From positions 62,001 to 126,000 of the forward strand of contig WHVD01000049.1 of NCBI GenBank assembly GCA_015178975.1: 64,000 nt of DNA, written 5' to 3'. The notes beneath the pieces were generated by a model. That model was not told where the DNA came from. It searched no databases and saw only the letters and a program-made list of their open reading frames with translations. Shown here piece after piece: positions 47,132 to 57,812 of the stretch (position 1 is the first letter of the stretch; every line of letters starts with the position of its first letter). Position numbers and translations under genes: made by a program. The DNA is from Hysterangium stoloniferum. Taxonomy: Eukaryota > Basidiomycota > Agaricomycetes > Hysterangiales > Hysterangiaceae.

Positions 47132-47967
47132 TGTTATGACCAGAAATCCCACCAGACTCCGGGCACTAACTTATATGCACCTGCACCCTATACACACCCA
47201 TTATCAGTTTACCAGAATTCCCACCGGACTCCGTACGTCAGACTCGTCTATGTTCATCTTCGTTACGTTGTGTTTCAGTCACTGGAAAACCCACCAGACT
47301 CCATCTCTGTCTATTTCCGACCTCATCCCACATGTCAGTCACTGGACCCCACTCAGAAAACCCATCATCCCTCTAACCAAGCCCCATTCCCATTTTAGTC
47401 AAATGACCTGTCACGATTCGGACTCCACTCCCGCTCCATTTCCCATTATGGTTTATGATTTGTCACTATTCAGACTCCACTCTGTTCCGTCCCGTTTCTA
47501 ACACCAATTTGGTGTTTACTATTCCCGTTTTATGTTTTGCTCATTTCGTTTCATTATTACTGGATTCGGTATGACATTCACTCCATGGTCTATTTAAACT
47601 GGCAGATGTTGTACATACAATCCAGTCAGAAAATCGGCTTAGATTCCCCCCAGTAATCTAATACATTTTCCGCTCTAAAACCCTACTTGAATCACACTGC
47701 TCACACTAGTCGGAGCCCACGGGCTCCGGCGCATCTATCTCTCTCACCAATCTCGACTCATGACCCATGACCTCTGACCTACGACCCCTCGACCCACGAC
47801 CCCTGCCCGGACTCCCTGGGATTCCTGTCCATCCATCTGAAATTGGACAACATGATCTAGTGAGGGTGCAGCCTATAAGCTGAAGCCAAGTCCTACCGGA
47901 TATCCTGCGGGTTTCTCTGGATATCCCGCGGGTTTCTCCGGAAACCCGCCCTGTACGTATCCTAACA
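47132..47967 (+). mobile_element. Solo LTR family 3 (LTR-3b), duplication TGGAC
   Basis: It starts TGTTATGACCAGAAATCC and ends GTATCCTAACA. TGGAC is at 47127-47131 and 47968-47972. A variant of the shared motif (GCCTATAAGCTGAAGCC) is at about 47872. Confidence 0.9.
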
Positions 47968-49760
47968 TGGACACATAGTGCTTTGCACTGTGTGCCCATG
48001 GGGCCTGTAATGTATTCAGGGGATTCTCTTAGATAGCTCAATATATGCTATAGTGTCACAGAGCTTCAACAATAAAACAAGCAAAGGTCCAGTAATTTAA
48101 ATACTGATAGATTAATGAGCTGCGCTATTAAGCTTAAACAACTCAAATCAATGCTTATTTTGATTATTGAAAGGTTCAATAGAACTGTGTATGACTCTTT
48201 TAGCAATAAAAGAACTATTTCTTGAGAATAGGGGCTGGAAGCTGAATATATGCGCAGTAACTTGGCAGAGACTTGATATAAGAGCTTCGGATTCTTGTAT
48301 GCTTATTTGTAACTATTAATAGTTATTTAACAAGGTGTTAAATAATTTATTAATAGAGAAAATAATTTGTATTGGATTATCTGAGTGCTTGTACTTGATT
48401 AATTCAATAAACTTAGGGCTGGGCCTTGAGTAATCTAGTATTGGCAGGGATTTCAGTAAGGATACTTATTAGGTTTATTATGTAATTAATAAGTTTAAAG
48501 GGTAGCTGTGAGGCTGGGGGAACTTAGATGATTAGCTAAGTTCAAGAGTTGCTGACAAAGATTCAAGATGCTGCAAGTGTAGGTGCTTGCAGTGAGTGTA
48601 TCAGACTAAGGCTATTATTGTCCTTAGGATGATGAGGTAAGCTTCTGTGCTGTACTGTAAAATATGTGTGAGATAGATGATTTTATTGGAAACTTGGCCG
48701 TCCTTATATACATTTTGATAACTCAATGATTAGCTAACTATTTAGTTTATGAGGTCATTAGTTAGATCATAATGACCTCATATTCTACTCATTATTTACC
48801 CTTTATTTATCATGTGATTCCCTTCTCTGAGACAAGGGTTCTAACCTCTTGCTTGAACATGAAGGTTCAAGGCCGCGGTCCCGGGACGGAAGCAAACGAT
48901 GAGTCGGCGGAATCTAATAATGACTCGGGTAGTCACATTCGTGACTTGTGTGACTCGGGTAGTCACATCCGTGACTTGTGTGACATCCCGACACCAGAGG
49001 CTTATCTAATAAGTCACATGACTCCAAAAATGCGCAAACTAGGCTGCAGCAAGGTGCCGAAAGGTAATAACTAAGTAAATAAAATATAAATAATTAGTTA
49101 AAAATTATAATAAATTAACTAAGATATAATAGCATAATATGAGTCCATATATGCTATTATTTATGGAATAAGGCCTATTTTTCACAATAAAAATATAATA
49201 AAAATACAATAAATTCAAAAGAATATTAAATAATCCACAGAAAATTAAGAGAATATTATGAGATGATGCTGATACATCACAGGGCCTCCTTGTGTGCTGG
49301 CACTTCAAAGGCAGTTGGCACCTATGCAAGTGCCGACACACTGTGTGGACCTACACAGTGCTGGGGGCCTACAGAGTGCCAGGTGGGCTTACATAAGCAC
49401 CAAAGTGTGGCTATGCACTGTAGGGTGCATACATGCTGTTTTTAGTGTTTTTCTCAGATTTTTAATAAACGAAAAATACTAAATAAATATTAAATAAATA
49501 GTATAAATAGTAGACCTGTACATACTCATTTATTTAGTTTCAATCTCTTAGGAATACCACTAAAACAAGTGTGATCTCCCCTGTCATTGAGCTGTCCCCT
49601 CTTTACTTCATGTTTCTATATTCTATCTTGTGTTTGGTAGCCTTGTTAGTGTTGCCCTGACAGAAGATTGAAACTCTTTAAAACAACTCTACCATCTATC
49701 TCTCTACCCTTCTCTCTCTCTCAACAAATCTATTCTCCTTTTTCTCTCTCCCAACAACTC
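47968..49760. other. AT-rich sequence of unknown origin within the nested region
   Basis: No domain recognised. A 30-bp unit starting TGACTCGGGTAGTCACAT is repeated in tandem at 48921-48950 and 48951-48980, inside a plus-strand 100-codon frame (48772-49074) that is not convincing as a gene. The rest is low-complexity AT-rich sequence. It is probably the internal or long-terminal part of another retroelement. Confidence 0.4.
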
Positions 49761-50434
49761 TGTGAAGAACTAAAAACTGACTAATGTCGGCAGGCTGACG
49801 GGTTTGGACGGGCGAAGACTAGTCCTAATGAGTACCTCTCGGCGAGTTACTGATCGGAACCGAAGGATAAGTTGAGTGTTAGGCCAAGGGGTCGGGACTG
49901 AGAGTGGGCGGGTGCACGTGAAGGTGGATAGTGGGGAACTTAGTATAAGGCTTCTAGAGGTGTGAGAGGGTATTCTGAGTCAATATTCTGATTGCCTAGT
50001 AACTACAACTACAGTTGGTTCATATACAAATATTCGGCGTCTAGAAAATACTAACTAGGGGAAGAGCGGAAATTAGTATTGACAAATAAGCTTGACTAGT
50101 AACGGGAAGGTTATGATTATTTTGGAGGCCATGAAATAACCGAGAGTGGAATTACGAGAAAAGGAAATAGTCTGAGGGTTACAAGTATATATAGACATAT
50201 GTGAAACATAGAGTAGAATGGATCATTATAATAAAAAGGGATGTATCAGAGTTTAACCAGATAGTATGAGTATAATTTGATGGGGGCGTAAATGGAGTTT
50301 GATCACCACAAAAGCATACGTACATCAGTGTCGGGGGTCTGATGGTTTCTGATGTGGTGACTTGAACGCTAACTTGACATGTTGATAGGCAGCGATAACC
50401 TCGGGGACCGTTGGGTTGCAACATGGTCGTAACA
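49761..50434 (-). mobile_element. Solo LTR family 1 (LTR-1D), duplication AACTC
   Basis: AACTC flanks it (49756-49760 and 50435-50439). On the minus strand it runs from TGTTACGACCATG to TTCTTCACA. Unlike the other copies it lacks the segment with the shared AGCTGAAGCC motif. Confidence 0.85.
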
Positions 50435-50958
50435 AACTCCCCACATCCAATTCCCCATTCTTCTATCTATCAACCTCTCAGGCTCTGTGCACTGTCAACA
50501 AATCTCCCTTATGATGTGTTGTGACCTTTTTAGTTAGGAACACCAACTGTTGGGCTGGTTCTCATTTTGAGACAGTTTTCAGTTCTCCAGAAAATATCCA
50601 GGTAGTCAACCCTGTGATTCTGGGATCAGGCTCAAAAAGCTGACAACTGGGTGTTCAGTAAAATAATTAAATAGTCTTTTTAGTTTAAAGTAGATAGGTG
50701 TGACCAAGGGCACTTTTGTAGCTAGCTTTCTTTCACACACACTCCTGAGGGAAGGTCAGTGCACACCCTACCCTATTTGACCCCACCTCCTTTTTCCTTT
50801 TTACAGATATGTACTATGGGTACCTGGTTTTATATCTATCTACATGCATTCTTCTACTCCTGAAGACACACTCTAATTATTCTGGAATGCAAGATCGTGG
50901 AGCCCTGAAACTCTGGATACAAATTGAATAATCTCTTATGTATTATATTCTTGTGCCT
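50435..50958. other. Unassigned sequence between LTRs
   Basis: No gene or repeat recognised. It resembles the flank left of LTR-1D (pyrimidine-rich, CTCTCTC-type), so it probably belongs to the same unknown host element. Confidence 0.4.
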
Positions 50959-51298
50959 TGTTATGACTGTGTCACAACCATGTCACAACCTGACGGTCCC
51001 CGAGGATACTACCATCTACTGACGTTCCTAGTTATTGATCAAGTCATCGTATCGGAAACCATCAGTCACCCGACACTGATGTATACCTTCATGGTGATCA
51101 AACCCCATTTACACCCCACCCCTGTCAAGTTATACCCATACTATCTGGTTATGCTTTGATATGTCCCTTTTTATTATGATGATCTGTTCTACTCTATGTT
51201 TCACATATACCCATATATACTTGTAACCCTTGGACTATTTCCTTTTCCCATAATCCCACTCTCGGCTAATCACGACTTCCAATCTTATTGTAACCTTC

Positions 51299-53131
51299 TG
51301 TCAGGAACTGGAAAGCCTGCCAGCCCCCGGACCCCATCCTACATGCTCCCGACCCTCTATATTGTATAGTAACAACTGGAGTTCCGAGTTCCCACCGGAG
51401 CCTGCACATCAACTTGTTTATGCCTGACTCTCTATATGCACCCCACCTGTCTGCACCTAACCCTCTGTGTCTCATACACCAGTCCTCAGACTCCACCAGA
51501 CTCCGGACTCCACTCTATATACACCCAACACTCTGCGTCTTATGTACCAGTCACCAGACTCCAACCGGACTCCTGGAACCTGTTACGACCGTGTCACAAC
51601 CCTATCGGTCCCCGAGGTTATCACCACTTATCAACGATTCAAGTTACTGTTCAAGTCACCACATTGGAAACCATCGGCCTCCCAATGCTGACGTACGTGT
51701 TTGCGGTGATCAAACTCTGTTTACACCCACATCAAAATATACTCGAACTATCTGGTTAAACTCTGATACATCCCTTTTATTATGATGATCCGCTCTATCC
51801 TATGTTTCACATATGTCTATATATATTTGTAACCCTCGAACTATTTCCTTTTACCATAATTCTGCTCTCAGTTATCATTGGCCTCCAAACTAATCATAAA
51901 CTTCCCGTTCCTAGTCAAGCTTATTGTTAATACTGTTTTCCACCCTTCTCCTAGTTAGTATTTTCTAGACGCCTGATACTTGTATATGAACCTGCTGTAG
52001 TTGTAGTTACTAGGCAATCAGACTATCGACTCAGAACACCCTCTTACGTCTATAGCATTCTCATACTAAGAATTCCACTATCCGCCTTCGCGTGCACTCA
52101 CCCCCCTTCGGTCCCCAACCCCTTGGCCCGACACTCAACTTATCTCTCGATTCCGATCAGTAGTTCACCGAGAGGTATTCGTTGAGACTAGTCTTCGCCC
52201 GCCCGAAATTTAAGGACACCCGACAGATAACTGTGAGGGCGCAGCACATAAGCTGAAGCCAAGTCCTTCCGATTGGTCCCCATCAGTCCACTGACATTAG
52301 TCAGTTTCCAGTTCTTAACAGAACCCCTCTAACAGAGAATAGAATCCCACTCCTGTTATGATCTGTCTCTGCATCTCACACACCAGTCATCGGAAAACCC
52401 ACCAGACTCTGCTGGACCTCCTGCACATCAAGCCTGTCTATACCCGACACTATCTTGTGCACCAAGTCACTGGACTTTGACTGGACTTCCAGAACCCCTC
52501 TAACTGTGCCCCCACTCCAGTTATGGTTAAATGACCTGTCATGATTTGTTCTCCACTCCCATTCCATTCCATCCCTAATTCCCAGTTTAGTATTTACTTG
52601 TTTCGTTTTATGTTTAATAGTTTTGCCCCTCATTAATACCAGATTTGGTATTATTACATTTCACAGTCTATATAAGTCTGCTATATTCATGTACTTAGAA
52701 TCCAGTTTCAATCTCAAACAAGTTTTCCCCCGAACAAGTTTCAACCCTCAAACAAGTTTGACCTTCAAACAAGTTTGACCCTCAAACAGTCTCTAGTCCT
52801 CTCATCTGTCTGCACATTCAATTCCCAGAACTCCCACAGGAACTCCAGAATCTACATCTCCTTGTATGCATTCTGTCATCTTGAAATATGGACACCCAAA
52901 TGAGTGTACGAGGGCGCAGCCTATAAGCTGAAGCCAAGTCCATCTCAGCTTGTGCCATACCTTTCTGGTAATTATTCTGATACACTGTATTGTACTACTA
53001 ATCCCCGGAACTTCCCCGGACTTATTACCCAGGGACTCTGTGGCACAATTCCCGGAAGCAAGTGTGTGTTTGGAATAATTACCGGAAACCTCCACAGGAC
53101 TATCCATGGAGCTTTGTTCGTGAACTTAACA
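51299..53131 (+). mobile_element. LTR family 3 (LTR-3c) with nested LTR-1, duplication CCTTC
   Basis: CCTTC lies at 51294-51298 and 53132-53136. It starts TGTCAGGAACTGG and ends GAACTTAACA. It is interrupted by LTR-1F at 51581-52320. The shared motif variant GCCTATAAGCTGAAGCC is at about 52919. Parts of its interior look duplicated. Confidence 0.85.
51581..52320 (+). mobile_element. Solo LTR family 1 (LTR-1F), duplication GAACC
   Basis: GAACC lies at 51576-51580 and 52321-52325. It starts TGTTACGACCGTGTCACAAC and ends GTTCTTAACA. It is the innermost of three nested LTRs. Confidence 0.9.
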
Positions 53132-53555
53132 CCTTCCAGTTTCTAGTCAAGTTTATTTGTCAATAGTATTTTCCACTCTTCCCTTAGTTAGTAGTTTCTA
53201 GATGCCGACAACTCATATATAAACCCACTGTAAATGTAGTTACTAGGCAATCAGAATATTGACTCAGAACACCCATATACATCTCTCATAAGCCTTACTC
53301 TAAGTATCCCACTCTCTGCCTCTGCGCACACTCGCCCACCCTCGGTCTCTGACCCCTTGGCCCAACACTCAACTTATCCTTCAGTTTCCGATTGGTAACT
53401 CACTGTGAGGAATTTGATAGGACTAGTTTTTGCCCACCCGAAATTTAAGGACACCTGACAGTAACTTGCAAGGGCGCAGCACATAAGCTGAAGCCAAGTC
53501 CTTCCGTTCAGTCCCTGTCAGCCTACTGACATCAGTCAGTTTTCTGTTCTTAACA

Positions 53556-54113
53556 AGAACTAACACAAATGCATTGGGAAGCTGCAAAACAAGTCATATG
53601 CTACTTAAAAGGAATGAAGAATCTAAAACTCACCTTAGGAGCAACAAATCAATGCCTAGAGGCATTTGTAGACATGGATTGGGCAAGTCAACCCACAGAC
53701 ACTCAATGTCTGGGTATGTGGTCATGTTGCATGGCATGCCAGTTGCATAGAGTTCTAGAAAGCAATCCTTGATTGCATTATCAACAGCTAAAGCAGAATA
53801 TATAGCACTCACCTCAGTAGCATGCGAAATCCTATATATCAAGACCCTACTCAGCAAGTTATATGAGCCAGTGGAAGAAGCCATACCAGTCTACTGTGAT
53901 AATCAAGGAGCAATAGCATTAGCATCAAACAACGAGTTTCATGCACACACCAAACATATTGACCTCAGATATCACTTCATCTGTAACCTTGTGAAGAATA
54001 ACACATTCCAGCTCCAGTACTGCCCTACCTCCAAGAACATAGTGGATATCTTTACCAAAGCATTACCCGGGCCAAGTCTTCAAAAACTACATGAAGGATT
54101 AAGCTTGGGATAA
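53556..54113 (+). mobile_element. Copia RNase H region
   Basis: The frame reads HWEAAKQVICYLKGMKNLKL, then TAKAEYIALTSVACEILYIK, then KHIDLRYHFICNLV, then TKALPGPSLQKL, the usual C-terminal end of Copia polyproteins. A polypurine tract (GAGGGGGAG, 54122-54130) follows directly before the 3' LTR. Fossil. Confidence 0.9.
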
Positions 54114-54130
54114 CTGTGCTCGAGGGGGAG

Positions 54131-54364
54131 TGTTGAGATTGTCAGAGTTTGAAGTCGGAAATCGGACCAGAATAAGTCCGAGCACAGTTATAATAGAAAA
54201 TAAAACATAGCATTAGTAAAAGATTAGGAATCTGTATGGAACCGGCAACGTACCATTACCGGTACATAGTATATAGGATAGAAAAACAACAGACGAATAA
54301 ATTAGTCCGAAAAACCGTGATATATTATATTTCTAGTTCTCACTCGCTCAATACAATTACTATA
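54131..54364 (+). repeat. 3' LTR of the Copia element
   Basis: It begins TGTTGAGATT and ends ATTACTATA, followed by the GTTCG target copy at 54365-54369. Confidence 0.9.
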
Positions 54365-54369
54365 GTTCG

Positions 54370-54745
54370 GCTGATTGGAGAAAGATAGCGCCTGGAACTG
54401 TGAAATGGTGGCCGTGCGATGACCCAAAAGACGCAGAAGGCTCCGAGTGCGGATTTATCATATGAATTAATAGGGACGTATATCCTATTGAAATTTTAGA
54501 ACAGAACACCTCTGGATTATTTTGACGCTCGTGCGGGGCGGCCAAAGTAGAGGCAGGCCGCTACAAGGCTACTACATCGCCGAGAAAGGGCATGGTGGCA
54601 TGGTGCTATACGGTGGGCGGTGGGACGTTCAACATATGTAGAATTGTCAAAACGTATATCAATGTCTGTTACTATGCACAGGCTGCCTGGCAACTCCGGG
54701 AAGCCTGTTGCAACCAAACAGGGTCCAAGCTACCATGCTTTCCTC
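54370..54745 (+). repeat. Tandem duplication unit, copy A (right part)
   Basis: It matches 58727-59110 (for example GGCTGATTGGAGAAAGATAG and CTACATCGCCGAGAAAGGGC), with more differences than the rest of the unit. It joins directly to copy B at about 54746-54752. Confidence 0.85.
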
Positions 54746-54751
54746 GGAACG

Positions 54752-55662
54752 GCTTGAAGGATGTAGAGACAGTGATTAATGACTCATTGGATTTCGTGAA
54801 TGATTTGGTTGGAATTAGTGGTTGTGTGTCGACGTTAAAGTTATTGTTTGTTTGACTTTGTGCTTTTTCTTGCTTTATGTCATCTATACCTAGCTTGGCG
54901 TGAGCGCCGTCGACCTCTACCTTATCCATAATCCACGGTTGGCGAACGGTGATATTACGGGACTGTGGAAGAAGCTTGAGGACATTCATGCTCGTGGGCT
55001 TGCGAAGTACGTGTACTAGCATCTATGGTTGTCATTGACCATCCCATGCTAACGCTTTACCGTGATACTCATAGGCACATCGGAGTTAGCAACTTCAATG
55101 TCGCAGACCTTAAAGTCCTCCTTAAAGACGCGAAGATCAAGCCAGCAGTTAACCAGGTGCGGTTGGGGTGCCGTATTATACTATTTATATTAATACGTTT
55201 CGCTTACTTTGCGCAGATCATCGTACACCCCTATGTCTATGCCCAGCAGAAGCCCACCATCGAGTTCTGCAAAAAGCAAAGCATCGCAATTGAGGCTTAT
55301 AGTCCGTTGATGTGAGTCATTTTAAATCTGATTTCATGCTGCGACGCATCGCATCGAGTCCCACTTTCACGCACTCTCCTCTTCTTTCTCAAGTCGCCTT
55401 AAGACCTTTCTTTTACAGGTCACTGCCCAATTAACTGACCCCTAATTCCCCACAGCCCCGTGACACAACAACCCGGCGGGCCAGTTGATACGCCCCTCGC
55501 TGCCATCGCAAAACGGACAGGTGCAACGTTCGATCAGATATTGCTTGCATGGAATAAGACGAAGGGGACAATTGTTCTTACGTTGGTTGACATTTCTTCC
55601 TTTTTTCTTTGGCTCCCGAGACCGAGTTATTGGGGTCCGAGGGTTTCGAGAGCTTGTGCATG
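54752..55662 (+). pseudogene. Truncated aldo-keto reductase copy
   Basis: It has the end of exon 3, exons 4-7 and their introns nearly identical to 36671-37530. It lacks exons 1-2 and the promoter because the duplication begins inside exon 3. It also lacks about 520 bp covering exon 8 and nearly all of exon 9, leaving only the final codons (TATTGGGGTCCGAGGGTTT to TGA at 55660-55662). The catalytic Asp, Tyr and Lys region is lost, so no enzyme can be made. Confidence 0.9.
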
Positions 55663-57412
55663 AGCGAAGGAAGGAGGTGACTCGTGCTTGAGAGGAAGGT
55701 TTAGGATTTGTGTCTAGGTGGTATCATGTGGCGTTTGAGTTCGTGGATGACGTGAGCGAGTGAAAGTTGAGAAAGTGGAGTAAGCGAACAAATTTCTTAG
55801 CGATCAGTATAACTTGTTTTTAATATGTACGATTGTCATTGATTGATATTTCCTCTTTCCCGAGAATGATATGCGTGATTTATAGAGTTTATTGTCATGG
55901 TCATGATGCAGTCTTTTCTCTGGCAGCCTTATAACTAACAGTCCGTGCACTGGTGGCAGGGTTCGAAATGTTGGTTCTGATTGATCATGGCGTAAGTTTA
56001 CGTGGGGTCCTGTAACGCTATAAAGGTACAGAATAGACTTTGGTTGATAAATAAATAAATAAACCGAGATATTTTCATTCCAAAAAAACCACAAGGCTGT
56101 CAGCATGCTACGGCACTGGCCGACGTACCGTGTGTCTTGCGAAACTAGTACTGTGCATCCCAAAGTCTTTCATGAAGAAAGCAGTGTTTATTGCCTCCCG
56201 AGGTCCGTATTCACTGGCGCATAATAATCTTTTAACTTTCACAGAGGGAAACGTCACTATACATGTATTTGATATGATATCTCCCTTATTATAACTATAG
56301 GTATCATAAGTAACGAGTCGTGGGAAACCTATGCGTGTCAAAATTCCATTTAAAGATTAAACTCTCGATCACATCCACAACCTACCTGGTGATGCATTTG
56401 ATATTGTTGGAAACAGAGCAGAATCTTTTTTTCATACAAAGGATTACTCTTGAGCAATATATATATATTATATTGGTTAATTGGACACCATCAGTAAATA
56501 CTTTTGAACCTGAAGGCTCCCGTGGAAGGCTTCCCCAACCTCCGAGCCTCCAGAAGCCTCCTGGACGTACAGGGTCTAGAGTCGGATCTAGAGCGCAAAC
56601 AGCCACCTTTGTCATCGGTGGATCTTCGGATTCTGTGTTTCCCACTGTTTCGCCACCAACTAGTGAGATTATCTTCGACTTCTTTACCGTCAATGGCTCA
56701 ACGGGTGTTACATCGAAATTAAAGCTCATACATGCAAGCTTAAACACCTTAGATACACTCCCATAGAATTCAAAGATTAATTGATGACAAAGGTGGTTGT
56801 TCACGCTTTGCATCCCATCTACTAGAACACACTATGTTACTATTGCTTGTCCGTTTTTCGTGTATAAAATGCAGTTTGTGGCACGCCAAAAAATGGCTGT
56901 GTGTCACGCTTGCAGACTAATACCGTGTTGGAGGTTGGCTTCATATTTTCGAAGTGGCGAAATGACATGGAGGTTTCACCGGCGACCTGTCGCTACGAGG
57001 AGAGTTGTGGCGGAGACAAGGTCAAATATGGCGGCCAGGCTATCCGATGCGCAGTCTTGTGTGGGGTCATGATTGTTCTCGATATTTTTATAGCCTGTAG
57101 AATGTCTACGGCGCAGTTGTGGCGGAGACAAGTTCAAATATGCCGGTCAGTTTATCCGATGCGCAGTCTTGTGTGTGGTCATTATTGTTCTCGATATTTT
57201 CATAGCCTGTAGAATGTTCACGGCACACTTGTGGTGCGCTGCGGAATTTTTTTAATGGCCAGAAGCATAATCCAGAAAAGATGGAAGTTCTAGAAGCTGA
57301 AATACAAATGGTTACCACTTCTTATATTATGTTTTAGCAGAGTGCAGCCTCATTCTCTTAAAAGCCTCATCAATCTACTTTTCACGGCAGCTTCAGCACC
57401 TATCGAACAGCC
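55663..57412. other. Intergenic part of duplication copy B
   Basis: Matches 38091-39833. It includes the doubtful two-strand ORF (56478-56766) and the 112-bp tandem repeats (57004-57230). No further gene. Confidence 0.6.
57004..57230. repeat. Two 112-bp tandem repeats (copy B)
   Basis: Same structure as 39425-39650: GTTGTGGCGGAGACAAG at 57004 and 57116. Present in both duplication copies, so it predates the duplication. Confidence 0.8.
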
Positions 57413-57812
57413 ATGGTCGCTTTCCACCTTACTGTCAGCTATCTTCTCCTGCTCGCGCTCCCTTGCTTTGTTTCTTGTACAGATGCTGAGGGGGGAGATC
57501 ACCCTGTCATAGTCAGAACACCCGTCCCTCCCCCATATTCCGTTCGCCTCTTCAAGTCCGACCTCATGACCGATCCCGAGAAGAGGTTGATTTCTAGAGC
57601 TACTGCATGCCCACCACCGAATGGCAATTGTGGCCTTAATCCTAGTTGTTGCGCAACGGGTACTACTTGCTGCGCCCAAAACGGTATAAAAATCAATTTC
57701 TGATAAATCAAGGTGTACAACAATAATGTTTTATTTTATTGCAGGCCTCTGCTGCGGTCCGAACACGGTCTGCACCCAGAAAGGTTGTTGCCCTCAGGGT
57801 ACCATGTGTTGA
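57413..57812 (+). CDS. Small secreted cysteine-rich protein, 112 aa (family member 3)
   Basis: Exons 57413-57683 and 57745-57812 (61-nt intron). The signal peptide and propeptide, including the Lys-Arg site at 57-58, are identical at the DNA level to the gene at 39834. All 12 mature cysteines are kept. Eight residues differ: L69P, V88A, A95G, Q96P, D99V, K102Q, K108Q and V111M. None of the coding differences is silent. It is probably secreted and expressed from the same kind of promoter as its twin. It appears intact. Confidence 0.85.

Larger units (their letters stand above)
50959..53555 (+). mobile_element. LTR family 1 (LTR-1E), split by a nested LTR-3
   Basis: The two parts, 50959-51298 and 53132-53555, together follow the whole family-1 LTR from TGTTATGAC to CTTAACA. 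The flanks (TGCCT and AGAAC) do not match, unlike most other family-1 copies, so it may be the product of recombination between different insertions. Confidence 0.8.
41166..54364 (+). mobile_element. Ty1/Copia LTR retrotransposon with nested insertions (fossil)
   Basis: The LTRs are 41166-41398 and 54131-54364. The 5-bp duplication GTTCG flanks the whole element (41161-41165 and 54365-54369), and the empty site is kept in the second duplication copy at about 58722-58726. Parts in order: gag-like start, zinc knuckle, protease-integrase, start of the reverse transcriptase, then RNase H at 53556-54113, which is the Copia order. The body is broken in many places and filled with foreign LTRs and a foldback element. 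The two LTRs differ by roughly a dozen substitutions over 233 bases by eye, mostly transitions, so the insertion is not recent. Confidence 0.9.

Noticed and set aside
48772-49074. 100-codon frame with two 10-residue repeats
   Set aside because: The repeat reflects a 30-bp tandem DNA duplication; no domain, and it lies in AT-rich nested transposon sequence.
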